Shown: positions 12,778 to 26,300 of the stretch, piece by piece | Numbering within the stretch: the stretch's first letter is position 1 | How the letters are laid out: each line of letters begins with the position of its first letter | Position numbers and translations under genes: made by a program | The notes under the pieces: model-generated | Seen by the model: only the letters and a program-made list of their open reading frames with translations | What the model was told of the DNA's origin: nothing | Database searches by the model: none | Assembly: GCA_036365145.1 (NCBI GenBank) | Contig: JAEOAD010000942.1 | Span: 1 to 64,000 of the forward strand | From: Orientallactaga sibirica | Taxonomy: Eukaryota > Chordata > Mammalia > Rodentia > Dipodidae | Length of the DNA stretch: 64,000 bases | Direction: 5' to 3'

Positions 12778-15700
12778 GTTTGAACTTGCTGCACTAAGCC
12801 TTCTTTGTAGGAAAGCAAGTGATTCCTACAACCGAATTAGATTATTTCACACAGTACACTTTTTGGCAATGAAGATGTTTGTTTTTGAAACAAACTACCT
12901 TAGATATGAAGCGAATCTAGTAAGTTGTACATTTTGTTAGATTACATTAACTAGAAAAGTTTGAACTTGCTGCACTAAACCTTCTCCGTAGGAAAGCAAT
13001 TGATTCCGAGAACCGAATTAGCTTATTTCACACAGAACAGTGTTCGAAAATGAAGATGTTTGTTTTCTAAAGAAACTACTTTACAAATGAAGCGAAACTA
13101 GTAAGTTGAACATCTTGTTAGACTACACAAACAAGGAAGGTTTGAAGTTGCTGCAACTAACCTTCTTCGTAGGAAACCAACTGATTCCTAGAACCGAACT
13201 AACTTATTTCACACAGTATAGTTTTCGGCAACGAAGATGTTTCTTTTTGAAATAAACTACTTTAGATATGAAGCGAATCTAGTAAGTTGTACATCTTGTT
13301 AGGTTACACGAACTAGAAAAGTTTGAACTTGGTGCACTGAACTTCCTTCAGGAAAGGGACTGATTCCTAGAACTGAACAAACATATTTTACACAGCACAG
13401 TTTTCGGAAATGAAGATGTATGTTTTCTAAATAAACTACTTTAGAAATGAAGTGAAACTAAGTTGTACATCTTGTTAGATTACACTAACTAGAAAAGTTT
13501 GAACTTGCTGCACTAAACCTTCTTCGTAGGAAAGCAACTGATTCCTAGAACCGAACTACCTTATTTCACACAGTACAGTGTTCGGAAATGAAGATGTTTG
13601 TTTTCTAAATAAACTACTTTACAAATGAAGCGTAAGTAGTAAGTTGTACATCTTGTTAGACTACATTAACTAGAAAAGTTTGAACTTGCTGCACTAAACC
13701 TTCTTTGTAGGAAAGCAATTGATTCCTACAACCGAATTAGATTATTTCACACAGTACACTTTTCGGCAATGAAGATGTTTGTTTTTGAAACAAACTACCT
13801 TAGATATGAAGCGAATCTAGTAAGTTGTACATTTTGTTAGATTACATTAACTAGAAAAGTTTGAACTTGCTGCACTAAAACTTCTTCGTAGGAAAGCAAC
13901 TGATTCCTAGAACCGAATTAGCTTATTTCACACAGAACAGTGTTCGGCAATGAAGATGTTTGTTTTCTAAAGAAACTACTTTAGAAATGAAGCGTAACTA
14001 GTAAGTTATACTTCTTGTTAGACTACACTAAGTAGAAAAGTTTGAACTTGCTGCACTAAACATTCTTTGTAGCAAAACAACTGATTCCTACAATCGAATT
14101 AGATTATTTCACACAATACACTTTTCGGCAATGAAGATGTTTGTTTTTGAAACGAACTACCTTAGATAGGAAGCGAATCTAGTAAGTTGTACATCTTGTT
14201 AGATTACACTAACTAGAAAGTTTGAACTTGCTGCTCTGAACCTTCTTCGTAGGAAAGCAACTGATTCCTAGAACCGGACTAGCTTATTTCACACAGTATA
14301 GTTTTTGAAAATGAAGATGTTTCTTTTTGAAACAACCTACTTTAGATATGAAGCGAATCTAGTAAGTTGTACATCTTGTTAGGTTACACTAACTAGAAAA
14401 GTTTGAACTTGCTGCACTAAACCTTCTTCGTAGGAAAGCGACTGATTTCTAGAACCGAACTAACTTATTTCACACAGTACAGTTTTCGGAAATGAAGATG
14501 TATGTTTTCTAAACAAACTGCTTTAGAAATGAAGTGAAACTACTAAGTTGTACATCTTGTTAGATTACACTAACTAGAAAAGTTTGAACTTGCTGCACTA
14601 AACATTCTTCGTAGGAAAGCAACTGATTCCTAGAACCGAACTAGCTTATTTCACACAGTACTATGTTCCGCAATGAAGATGTTTGTTTTCTAAAGAAACT
14701 ACTTTAGAAATGAAGCGTAACTAGTAAGTTGTACATCTTGTTAGACTACACTAAGTAGAAAAATTTGAACTTCCTGCACTAAACCTTCTTTGTAGGAAAG
14801 CAACTAATTCCTACAATCGGATTAGATTATTTCGCACAGTACACTTTTCGGCAATGAATATGTTTGTTTTTGAAACAAACTACCTTAGATATGAAGCGAA
14901 TCTAGTAAGTTGTACATCTTGTTAGATTACATTAACTAGAAAGGTTTGAATTTGCTGCACTAAACCTTCTTCGTAGGAAAGCAATTGATTCCTAGAACCG
15001 AATTAGATTATTTCACACAGAACAGTGTTGGCAATGAAGATGTTTGTTTTTCTAAAGAAACTACTTTACAAATGAAACGAAATGAGTAAGTTGAAAATCT
15101 TGTTAGACTACACAAACAAGGAAGGTTTGAAGTTGCTGCACTAAACCTTCTTCTTAGGAAAGCAACTGATTCCTAGAACCGAACTAACTTATTTCACACA
15201 GTATAGTTTTCGGCAATGAAGATGTTTCTTTTTGAAACAAACTACTTTAGATATGAAGCGAATCTAGTAAGTTGTATATCTTTTTAGGTTACACTAACTA
15301 GAAAAGTTTGAACTTGCTGCACTAAACCTTCTTCGTAGGAAAGCGACTGATTCCTAGAACTGAACTAACTTATTTCACACAGTACAGTTTTCGGCAATGA
15401 AGATGTATGTTTTCTAAACAAACTGCTTTAGAAATGAAGTGAAACTACTAAGTTGTACATCTTATTAGATTACACTAACAAGAAAAGTTTGAACATGCTG
15501 CACTAAACGTTCTTCGTAGGAAAGCAACTGATTGCTGGAACCGAACCAGCTTATTTCACACAGTACAGTTTTCGGCAATGAAGATGTTTGTTTTCTAAAG
15601 AAACTACTTTAGAAATGAAGCGTAACTAGTAAGTTGTACTTCTTGTTAGACTACACTAACTAGAAAAGTTTGAACTTGCTGCACTAAACCTTCTTTGTAG

Positions 15701-17840
15701 GAAAGCAACTGATTCCTACAACCGAATTAGATTATTTCACACAGTACAATTTTTAGGCAATGAAGATGTTTGTTTTTGAAACAAACTACCTTAGATATGA
15801 AGCGAATCTAGTAAGTTGTACATCTTGTTAGATTACATTAACTAGAAAAGTTTGTACTTGCTGCACTAAACCTTCTTCGTAGGAGAGCAATTGATTCCGA
15901 GAACCGAATTAGCTTATTTCACACAGAACAGGGTTCGGCAATGAAGATGTTTGTTTTCTAAAGAAACTACTTTACAAATGAAGCGAAACTAGTAAGTTGA
16001 ACATCTTGTTAGACTACACAAACAAGAAAGGTTTGAAGTTGCTGCACTAAACCTTCTTCGTAGGGAAGCAACTGATTCCTAGAACAAAACTAGCTTATTT
16101 CACACAGCACAGTGTTCGCAAATGAAGATGTATGTTTGCTAAACCAAGTGATTTAGAAAAGATGCGAAACTATCAATTTATACATCTTCTTAGATAACAC
16201 TAACTAGAAATGTTTGAACTTGCTGCACTAAACCTTCTTCGCAGGAAAGGAACTGATTCCTAGAACCGAACTAGCTTATTTCACACAGTACAGTGTTCGC
16301 CAATGAAGATGTTTGTTTTTCAAAAAAACTACTTTAGATATGAAGAGAAACAGGTACGTTGTACATCTTGTTAGATTACACTAACTAGAAACGTTTGAAC
16401 TTGCTGCACTAAACATTCTTTGTAGGAAAGTAACAAATTCCTATAACCGAATTAGATTATTTCACACAGTACACTTTTCGGCAATGAAGATGTTTGTTTT
16501 TGAAACAAACTACCTTAGATATGAAGCGAATGTAGTAAGTTGTACATCTTGTTAGATTACATTAAGTAGAAAAGTTTGAACTTGCTGCACTAAACCTTCT
16601 TCGTAGGAGAGCAATTGATTCCTAGAACCAAATTAGCTTATTTCACACAGAACAGTGTTCAGCAATGAAGATGTTTGTTTTCTAAAGAAACTAGTTTACA
16701 AATGAAGCGAAACTAGTAAGTTGAACATCTTGTTAGAATACACAAACAAGGAAGGTTTGAAGTTGCTGCACTAAACCTTCTTCGTAGTAAAGCAACTGAT
16801 TCCTAGAACCGAACTAACTTATTTCACACAGTATAGTTTTCGGCAATGAAGATGTTTCTTTTTGAAACAAACTACTTTAGATATGAAGCGATTCTAGTAA
16901 GTTGTACATCTTTTTAGGTTACACTAACTAGAAAAGTTTGAACTTGCTGCACTAAACCTTCTTCGTAGGAAAGCGACTACTTCCTAGAACTGAAATAACT
17001 TATTTCACACAGTACAGTTTTCGGCAATGAAGATGTATGTTTTCTAAACAAACTGCTTTAGAAATGAAGTGAAACTACTAAGTTGTACATCTTATTAGAT
17101 TACACTAACAAGAAAAGTTTGAACATGCTGCACTAAACGTTCTTCGTAGGAAAGCAACTGATTGCTTGAACCGAACCAGCTTATTTCACACAGTACAGTT
17201 TTCGGCAATGAAGATGTTTGTTTTCTAAAGAAACTACTTTAGAAATGAAGCGTAACTAGTAAGTTGTACTTCTTGTTAGACTACACTAACTAGAAAAGTT
17301 TGAACTTGCTGCACTAAACCTTCTTTGTAGGAAAGCAACTGATTCCTACAACCGAATGAGATTATTTCACACAGTACAATTTTCGGCAATGAACATGTTT
17401 GTTTTTGAAACAAACTACCTTAGATATGAAGCGAATCTAGTAAGTTGTACATTTTGTTAGACTACATTAACTAGAAAAGTTTGTACTTGCTGCACTAAAC
17501 CTTCTTCGTAGGAGAGCAATTGATTCCGAGAACCGAATTAGCTTATTTCACACAGAACAGGGTTCAGCAATGAAGATGTTTGTTTTCTAAAGAAACTACT
17601 TTAAAAATGAAGCGAAACTAGTAAGTTGAACATCTTGTTAGACCACACAAACAAGGGAGGTTTGAAGTTGCTGCACTAAACCTTCTTCGTAGGGAAGCAA
17701 CTGATTCCTAGAACAAAACTAGCTTATTTCACACAGCACAGTGTTCGCAAATGAAGATGTATGTTTGCTAAACCAACTGCTTTAGAAAAGATGCGAAACT
17801 ATCAATTTATACATCTTCTTAGATTACACTAACTAGAAAT
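12778..17840. repeat. 5.06-kb 28-monomer unit, copy 2
   Basis: Second copy of the preceding unit, nearly identical. Visible differences are mostly single-base changes and one-base indels at homopolymers or CG sites. It begins at a CTTTGTAGGAAAGCAAGTG monomer at 12778, the equivalent of 7714, joined directly to the end of copy 1. Confidence 0.85.
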
Positions 17841-20360
17841 GTTTGAACTTGCTGCACTAAACCTTCTTCGCAGGAAAGGAACTGATTCCTAGAACCGAAC
17901 TAGCTTATTTCACACAGTACAGTGTTTGGCAATGAAGATGTTTGTTTTTCAAAAAACTACTTTAGATATGAAGAGAAACAGGTACGTTGTACATCTTGTT
18001 AGATTACACTAACTAGAATCGTTTGAACTTGCTGCACTAAACATTCTTTGTAGGAAAGTAACAAATTCCTATAACCGAATTAGATTATTTCACACAGTAC
18101 ACATTTCGGCAATGAAGATGTTTGTTTTTGAAACAAACTACCTTAGATATGAAGCGAATCTAGTAAGTTGTACATCTTGTTAGATTACATTAAGTAGAAA
18201 AGTTTGAACTTGCTGCACTAAACCTTCTTCGTAGGAGAGCAATTGATTCCTAGAACCAAATTAGCTTATTTCACACAGAACAGTGTTCGGCAATGAAGAT
18301 GTTTGTTTTCTAAAGAAACTAGTTTACAAATGAAGCGAAACTAGTAAGTTGAATATCTTGTTAGAATACACAAACAAGGAAGGTTTGAAGTTGCTGCACT
18401 AAACCTTCTTCGTAGTAAAGCAACTGATTCCTAGAACCGAACTAACTTATTTCACACAGTATAGTTTTCGGCAACGAAGATGTTTCTTTTTGAAACAAAC
18501 TACTTTAGATATGAAGCGAATGTAGTAAGTTGTACATCTTGTTAGGTTACACTTATTAGAAAAGTTTGAACTTGCTGCACTAAACCGTCTTCGTAGGAAA
18601 GCGACTGATTCCTAGAACTGAACTAACTTATTTCACACAGAACAGTTTTCGGCAATGAAGATGTATGTTTTCTAAACAAACTGCTTTAGAAATGAAGTGA
18701 AACTACTAAGTTGTACATCTTGTTAGATTATACTAACTAGAAAAGTTTGAACTTGCTGCACTAAACTTTCTTCGTAGGAAAGCAACTGATTGCTAGAACC
18801 GAACTAGCTTATTTCACACAGTACAGTGTTCGGCAATGAAGATGTTTGTTTTCTAAAGAAACTACTTTAGAAATGAAGCGTAACTAGTAAGTTGTACTTC
18901 TTGTTAGACTACACTAACTAGAAAAGTTTGAACTTGCTGCACTAAACCTTCTTTGTAGGAAAGCAACTGATTCCTACAACCGAATTAGATTATTTCACAC
19001 AGTACAATTTTCGGCAATGAACATGTTTGTTTTTGAAACAAACTACCTTAGATATGAAGCGAATCTAGTAAGTTGTACATTTTGTTAGACTACATTAACT
19101 AGAAAAGTTTGTACTTGCTGCACTAAACCTTCTTCGTAGGAGAGCAATTGATTCCGAGAACCGAATTAGCTTATTTCACACAGAACAGGGTTCAGCAATG
19201 AAGATGTTTGTTTTCTAAAGAAACTACTTTAAAAATGAAGCGAAACTAGTAAGTTGAACATCTTGTTAGACCACACAAACAAGGGAGGTTTGAAGTTGCT
19301 GCACTAAACCTTCTTCGTAGGGAAGCAACTGATTCCTAGAACAAAACTAGCTTATTTCACACAGCACAGTGTTCGCAAATGAAGATGTATGTTTGCTAAA
19401 CCAACTGCTTTAGAAAAGATGCGAAACTATCAATTTATACATCTTCTTAGATTACACTAACTAGAAATGTTTGAACTTGCTGCACTAAACCTTCTTCGCA
19501 GGAAAGGAACTGATTCCTAGAACCGAACTAGCTTATTTCACACAGTACAGTGTTTGGCAATGAAGATGTTTGTTTTTCAAAAAAACTACTTTAGATATGA
19601 AGAGAAACAGGTACGTTGTACATCTTGTTAGATTACACTAACTAGAATCGTTTGAACTTGCTGCACTAAACATTCTTTGTAGGAAAGTAACAAATTCCTA
19701 TAACCGAATTAGATTATTTCACACAGTACACATTTCGGCAATGAAGATGTTTGTTTTGAAACAAACTACCTTAGATATGAAGCGAATCTAGTAAGTTGTA
19801 CATCTTGTTAGATTACATTAAGTAGAAAAGTTTGAACTTGCTGCACTAAACCTTCTTCGTAGGAGAGCAATTGATTCCTAGAACCAAATTAGCTTATTTC
19901 ACACAGAACAGTGTTCGGCAATGAAGATGTTTGTTTTCTAAAGAAACTAGTTTACAAATGAAGCGAAACTAGTAAGTTGAACATCTTATTAGAATACACA
20001 AACAAGGAAGGTTTGAAGTTGCTGCACTAAACCTTCTTCGTAGTAAAGCAACTGATTCCTAGAACCGAACTAACTTATTTCACACAGTATAGTTTTTCGC
20101 AACGAAGATGTTTCTTTTGAAACAAACTACTTTAGATATGAAGCGAATGTAGTAAGTTGTACATCTTGTTAGGTTACACTTATTAGAAAAGTTTGAACTT
20201 GCTGCACTAAACCGTCTTCGTAGGAAAGCGACTGATTCCTAGAACTGAACTAACTTATTTCACACAGAACAGTTTTCGGCAATGAAGATGTATGTTTTCT
20301 AAACAAACTGCTTTAGAAATGAAGTGAAACTACTAAGTTGTACATCTTGTTAGATTACAT
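16212..20360. repeat. 9-monomer HOR, ~1.63-kb units
   Basis: Units begin with a monomer containing CTTCGCAGGAAAGGAAC at 16212, 17841 and 19469 (period 1628-1629), and the same unit occurs once more at 11149. Markers GTTTGTACTTGC (17479, 19109) and AGGTACGTTG (17979, 19609) repeat with the same period. The last unit is incomplete and passes into other subtypes near 20360. Confidence 0.85.
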
Positions 20361-23300
20361 TAACTAGAAAAGTTTGAACTTGCTGCACTAAACCTTCTTC
20401 GTAGGAAAGCAACTGATTCCTAGAACCGAACTAGGTTATTTCACACGGTATAGTTTTCGGCAACGAAGATGTTTCTTTTTGAAACAAACTACTTTAGATA
20501 TGAAGCGAATCTAGTAAGTTGTACATCTTGTTAGGTTACACTAACTAGAAAAGTTTGAACTTGCTGCACTAAACTTTCTTCATAGGAAAGCGACTGATAA
20601 CTAGAACTGAACTAACATTTCACACAGTACAGTTTTCGGCAATGAAGATGTATGTTTTCTAAACAAACTGGTTTAGAAATGAAGTGAAACTACTAAGTTT
20701 TACATCTTGTTAGACTACACAAACAAGGAAGGTTTGAAGTTGCTGCACTAAACCTTCTTCTTCATTGGGAAGCAACTGATTCCTAGAACAGAACTAGCTT
20801 ATTTCACACAGCACAGTGTTCGCCAATGAAGATGTATGTTTTCTAAACCAACTGCTTTAGAAAAGATGCGAAACTACTAATTTATGCATCTTCTTAGATT
20901 ACACTAACTAGGAATGTTTGAAGTTGCTGCAATAAACCTTCTTCGTAGAAAAAGAACTGATTCCTAGAACCAAAATAGCTTATTTCACACAGTACAGTGT
21001 TCGGCAATGAAGATGTTTGTTTTCTAAAGGAACTACTTGAGAAATGAAGTGAAATTACTAAGTTGAACATCTTGTTAGATTACACTAACTAGAAAAGTTT
21101 GAACTTGCTGCACTAAACCTTCTTGGTAGGAAAGTAACTGATTCCTAGAAGCGAACTAGCTGATTTCACACAGCTCAGTGTTCGGCAATGAAGATGTTTG
21201 TTTTCTAAATAAACTGTTTTAGAAATGAAGCGTAACTAGTACGTTGTACACTTTGTTGGACTACATTAACTAGAAAAGTTTGAACTTGCCGCACTAAACC
21301 CTCTTTGTAGGAAAGCAACTGATTCCTACAACCGAATTAGATTATTTCACACAGTACAGTTTTCGGCAATGAAGATGTTTGTTTTTGAAACAAACTACCT
21401 TAGATATGAAGCGAATCTAGTAAGTTGTACATCTTGTTAGATTACATTAACTAGAAAAGTTTGAACTTACTGCACTATACCTTCTTCGTAGGAAAGCAAT
21501 TGATTCCTAGAACCGAATCAGCTTATTTCACACAGAACAGTGTTAGGCAATGAAGATGTTTGTTTTCTAAAGAAACTACTTTAGAAATGAAGCGTAACTA
21601 GTAAGTTGTACATCTTGTTAGACTACACTAACTAGAAAAGTTTGAACTTGCTGCACTAAACCTTCTTTGCAGGAAAGCAACTGATTCCTACAACCGAATT
21701 AGATTATTTCACACAGTACACTTTTCGGCAATGAAGATGTTTGTTTTTGAAACAAACTACCTTAGATATGAAGCGAATGTAGTAAGTTGTACATCTTGTT
21801 AGATTACATTAACTAGAAAAGTTTGAACTTGCTGCACTAAACCTTCTTCGTAGGAGAGCAATTGATTCCTAGAACCAAATTAGCTTATTTCACACAGAAC
21901 AGTGTTCGGCAATGAAGATGTTTGTTTTCTAAAGAAACTAGTTTACAAATGAAGCGAAACTAGTAAGTTGAACATCTTGTTAGAATACACAAACAAGGAA
22001 GGTTTGAAGTTGCTGCACTAAACCTTCTTCGTAGTAAAGCAACTGATTCCTAGAACCGAACTAACTTATTTCACACAGTATAGTTTTCGGCAATGAAGAT
22101 GTTTCTTTTTGAAACAAACTACTTTAGATATGAAGCGAATCTAGTAAGTTGTACATCTTTTTAGATTACACTAACTAGAAAAGTTTGAACTTGCTACACT
22201 AAACCTTCTTCGTAGGAAAGGAACTGATTCCTAGATACGAAGTAGCGTATTTCACACAGTACAGTGTTCGGCAATGAAGATGTATGTTTTCTAAACAAAC
22301 TGCTTTAGAAATGAAGTGAAACTACTAAGTTGTACATCTTGTTAGATTACACTAACTAGAAAAGTTTGAACTTGCTGCACTAAACCTTCTTCGTAGGAAA
22401 GTAACTGATTCCTAGAAGCGTACTAGCTTATTTCACACAGTACAGTGTTCGGCAATGAAGATGTTTGTTTTCTAAAGAAACTACTTTAGAAATGAAGCGT
22501 AACTAGTAAGTTGTACATCTTGTTAGACTACATTAACTAGAAAAGTTTGAACTTGCCGCACTAAACCTTCTTTGTAGGAAAGCAACTGCTTCCTACAACC
22601 GAATTAGATTATTTCACACAGTACACTTTTCGGCAATGAAGATGTTTGTTTTTGAAACAAACTACCTTAGATATGAAGCGAATCTAGTAAGTTGTACATC
22701 TTGTTAGATTACATTAACTAGAAAAGTTTGAACTTGCTGCACTAAACCTTCTTCGTAGGAAAGCAATTGATTCCTAGAACCGAATTAGCTTATTTCACAC
22801 AGAACAATGTTCGGCAATGAAGATTATTTTTTAAGTTGTACATCTTGTTAGGTTACACTAACTAGAAAATTTTGAACTTGCTGCACTAAACCAAATTCGT
22901 AGGATAGCGACTGATTCCTAGAACTGAACTAACTTATTTCACACAGAACAGTTTTCGGCAATGAAGATGTTTGTTTTATAAAGAAACTGCTTTAGAAATG
23001 AAGCGTAAGTAGGATGTTGTACATCTTGTTAGATTACACTAACTAGAAAAGTTTGAACTTCCTGCACTTAACCTTCTTCGTAGGAAAGTAACTGATTCCT
23101 AGAAGCGTACTAGCTTATTTCACACAGTACAGTGTTCGCCAATGAAGATGTTTGTTTTCTAAAGAAACTACTTTAGAAATGAAGCGAAACTAGTAAGTTG
23201 TACATCTTGTTAGACTACACAAACAAGGAAGGTTTGACGTTGCTGCTCTAAACCTTCTTTGTAGGAAAGCAACTGATTCCTACAACCGAATTAGATTATT

Positions 23301-26300
23301 TCACACAGAACAGTGTTCGGCAATGAAGATGTTTGTTTTTGAAACAAACTACCTTACATATGAAGCGAATCTAGTAAGTTGTACATCTTTTTAGATTACA
23401 TTAACTAGAAAAGTTTGAACTTGCTGCACTAAACCTTCTTCGTAGGAAAGCAATTGATTCCTAGAACCGAATTAGCTTATTTCACACAGAACAGTGTTCG
23501 GCAATGAAGATGTTTGTTTTCTAAAGAAACTACTTTACAAATGAAGCGAAACTAGTAAGTTGTACATCTGGTTAGACTTCACAAACAAGGAAGGTTTGAA
23601 GTTGCTGCACTAAACCTTCTTCGTAGGGAAGCAACTGATTGATAGAAGAGAACTAGCTTATTTCACACAGCACAGTGTTTGCCAATGAAGATGTATGTTT
23701 TCTAAACCAACTGATTTAGAATAGATGCGAAAGTACTAATTTATACATCTTCTTAGATTAAACTAACTAGAAATGTTTGAAGTTCCTGCACTAAAACTTC
23801 TTCGTAGGAAAGGAACTGATTCCTAGTACCGAACTAGCTTATTTCACACAGTACAGTGTTCGGCAATGAAGATGTTCGTTTTTGAAAAAAACTACTTTAG
23901 ATATGAAGAGAAACAGGTAAGTTGTACATGTTGTTAGATTACACTAACTAGTAAAGTTTGAACTTGCTACACTAAACCTTATTCGTAGGAAAGGAACTGA
24001 TTCCTACATACGAACTAGCTTATTTCACACAGTACAGTGTTCGGCAATGAAGATGTTTGTTTTCTAAAGAAACTACTTTCGAAATGAAGCGTAACTAGTA
24101 AGTTGTACATCTTGTTAGACTACATTAACTAGAAAAGTTTGAACTTGACGCAGTAAACTTTCTTTGTAGGAAAGCAACTGCTTCCAACAACCGAATTAGA
24201 TTATTTCACACAGTACACTTTTCGGCAATGAAGATGTTTGTTTTTGAAACAAACTACCTTAGATATGAAGCGAATCTAGTAAGTTGTACATCTTGTTAGA
24301 TTACATTAACTAGAAAAGTTTGAACTTGCTGCACTAAACCTTCTTTGTAGGAAAACAATTGAATCCTAGAACCGAATTATCTTATTTCACACAGAACAAT
24401 GTTCGGCAATGAAGATTATTTTTTCTAAAGAACCTACTTTACAAATGAAGCGAAACTAGTAAGTTGAACATCTTGTTAGACTACCCAAACAAGGCAGGTT
24501 TGAAGTTGCTGCACTAAACCTTCTTCGTAGGAAAGTAACTGATTCCTACAACCGAACTAACTTATTTCACACAGTACAGTTTTCGGCAACGAAGATGTTT
24601 CTTTTTGAAACAAACTACTTTAGATATGAAGCGAATCTAGTAAGTTGTACATCTTGTTAGGTTACACTAACAAGAAAAGATTGAACTTGCTGCACTAAAC
24701 CTTCTTCGTAGGAAATCGACTGATTCCTAGAACTGAACTAACTTATTTCACACAATAAAGTTTTCGGCAATGAAGATGTAGGTTTTCTAAACAAACTGCT
24801 TTAGAAATGAAGTGAAACTACTAAGTTGTACATGTTGTTAGATTACACTAACTAGAAAAGTTTCAACTTGCTGCACTAAACCTTCTTCGTAGGAAAGCAA
24901 CTGATTCCTAGAACCGAACTAGCTTATTTCACACAGTACAGTGTTCGGCAATGAAGATGTTTGTTTTCTAAAGAAACTACTTTAGAAATGAAGCGTAACT
25001 AGTAAGTTATACTTCTTGTTAGACTACACTAACTAGAAATGTTTGACCTTGCTGCACTAAACCTTCTTTGTAGGAAAGCAACTGATTCCTACAATCGAAT
25101 TAGATTATTTCACACAGTACACTTTTCAGCAATGAACATGTTTGTTTTTGAAACAAACTACCTTAGATATGAAGCGAATCTAGTAAGTTGTACATCTTGT
25201 TAGATTACATTAACTAGAAAAGTTTGAACTTGCTGCACTAAACCTTCTTCGTAGGAAAGCGACTGATTCCTAGAACTGAACTAACTTATTTCACACAGCA
25301 CAGTTTTCGGCAATGAAGATGTATGTTTTCTAAACAAACCGCTTTAGAAATGAAGTGAAAATACTAAGTTGTACATCTTGTTAGATTACACTAACTAGAA
25401 AAGTTTGAACTTGCTGCACTAAACCTTCTTCGTAGGAAAGCAACTGATTCCTAGAACCGAACTAGCTTATTTCACACAGTACAGTGTTTGGCAATGAAGA
25501 TATTTGTTTTCTAAAGAAACTACTTTACAAATGAAGCGAAACTAGTAAGTTGAACATCTTCTTAGACTACACAAACAAGGAAGGTTTGACGTTGCTGCAC
25601 TAAACCTTCTTCGTAGGGAAAGCACCTGATTCCTAGAACCGAACTACCTTATTTCACACAGTACACTTTTCGGCAATGAAGATGTTTGTTTTTGAAACAA
25701 ACTACCTTAGATATGAAGCGAATCTAGTAAGTTGTACATCTTGTTAGATTACATTAACTAGAAAAGTTTGAACTTGCTGCACTAAACATTCTTCGTAGGA
25801 AAGCAATTTATTCCTAGAACCGAATTAGGTTATTTCACACAGAACAGTGTTTGGCAATGAAGATGTTTGTTCTCTAAAGAAACTACCTTACAAATGAAGC
25901 GAAACTAGTAAGTTGAACATCTTGTTCGACGACCCAAACAAGGAAGGTTTGAAGTTGCTGCACTAAACCTTCTTCATAGGAAAGCAACTGATTCCTAGAA
26001 CCGAACTAACTTATTACACACACTATAGTTTTCGGCAACGAAGATGTTTCCTTTTGAAAAAAACTACCTTAGATATGAAGCGAATCTAGTAAGTTGTACA
26101 TCTTGTTAGGTTACACTAACTAGAAAAGTTTGAACTTGCTGCACTAAACCTTCTTCGTAGCAAAGCGACTGATTCCTGGAACTGAACTAACTTATTTCAC
26201 ACAGTACAGTTTTCGGCAATGAAGATGTATGTTTTCTAAACAAACTGCTTTAGAAATGAAGTGAAACTACTAAGTTGTACATGTTGTTAGATTACACTAA

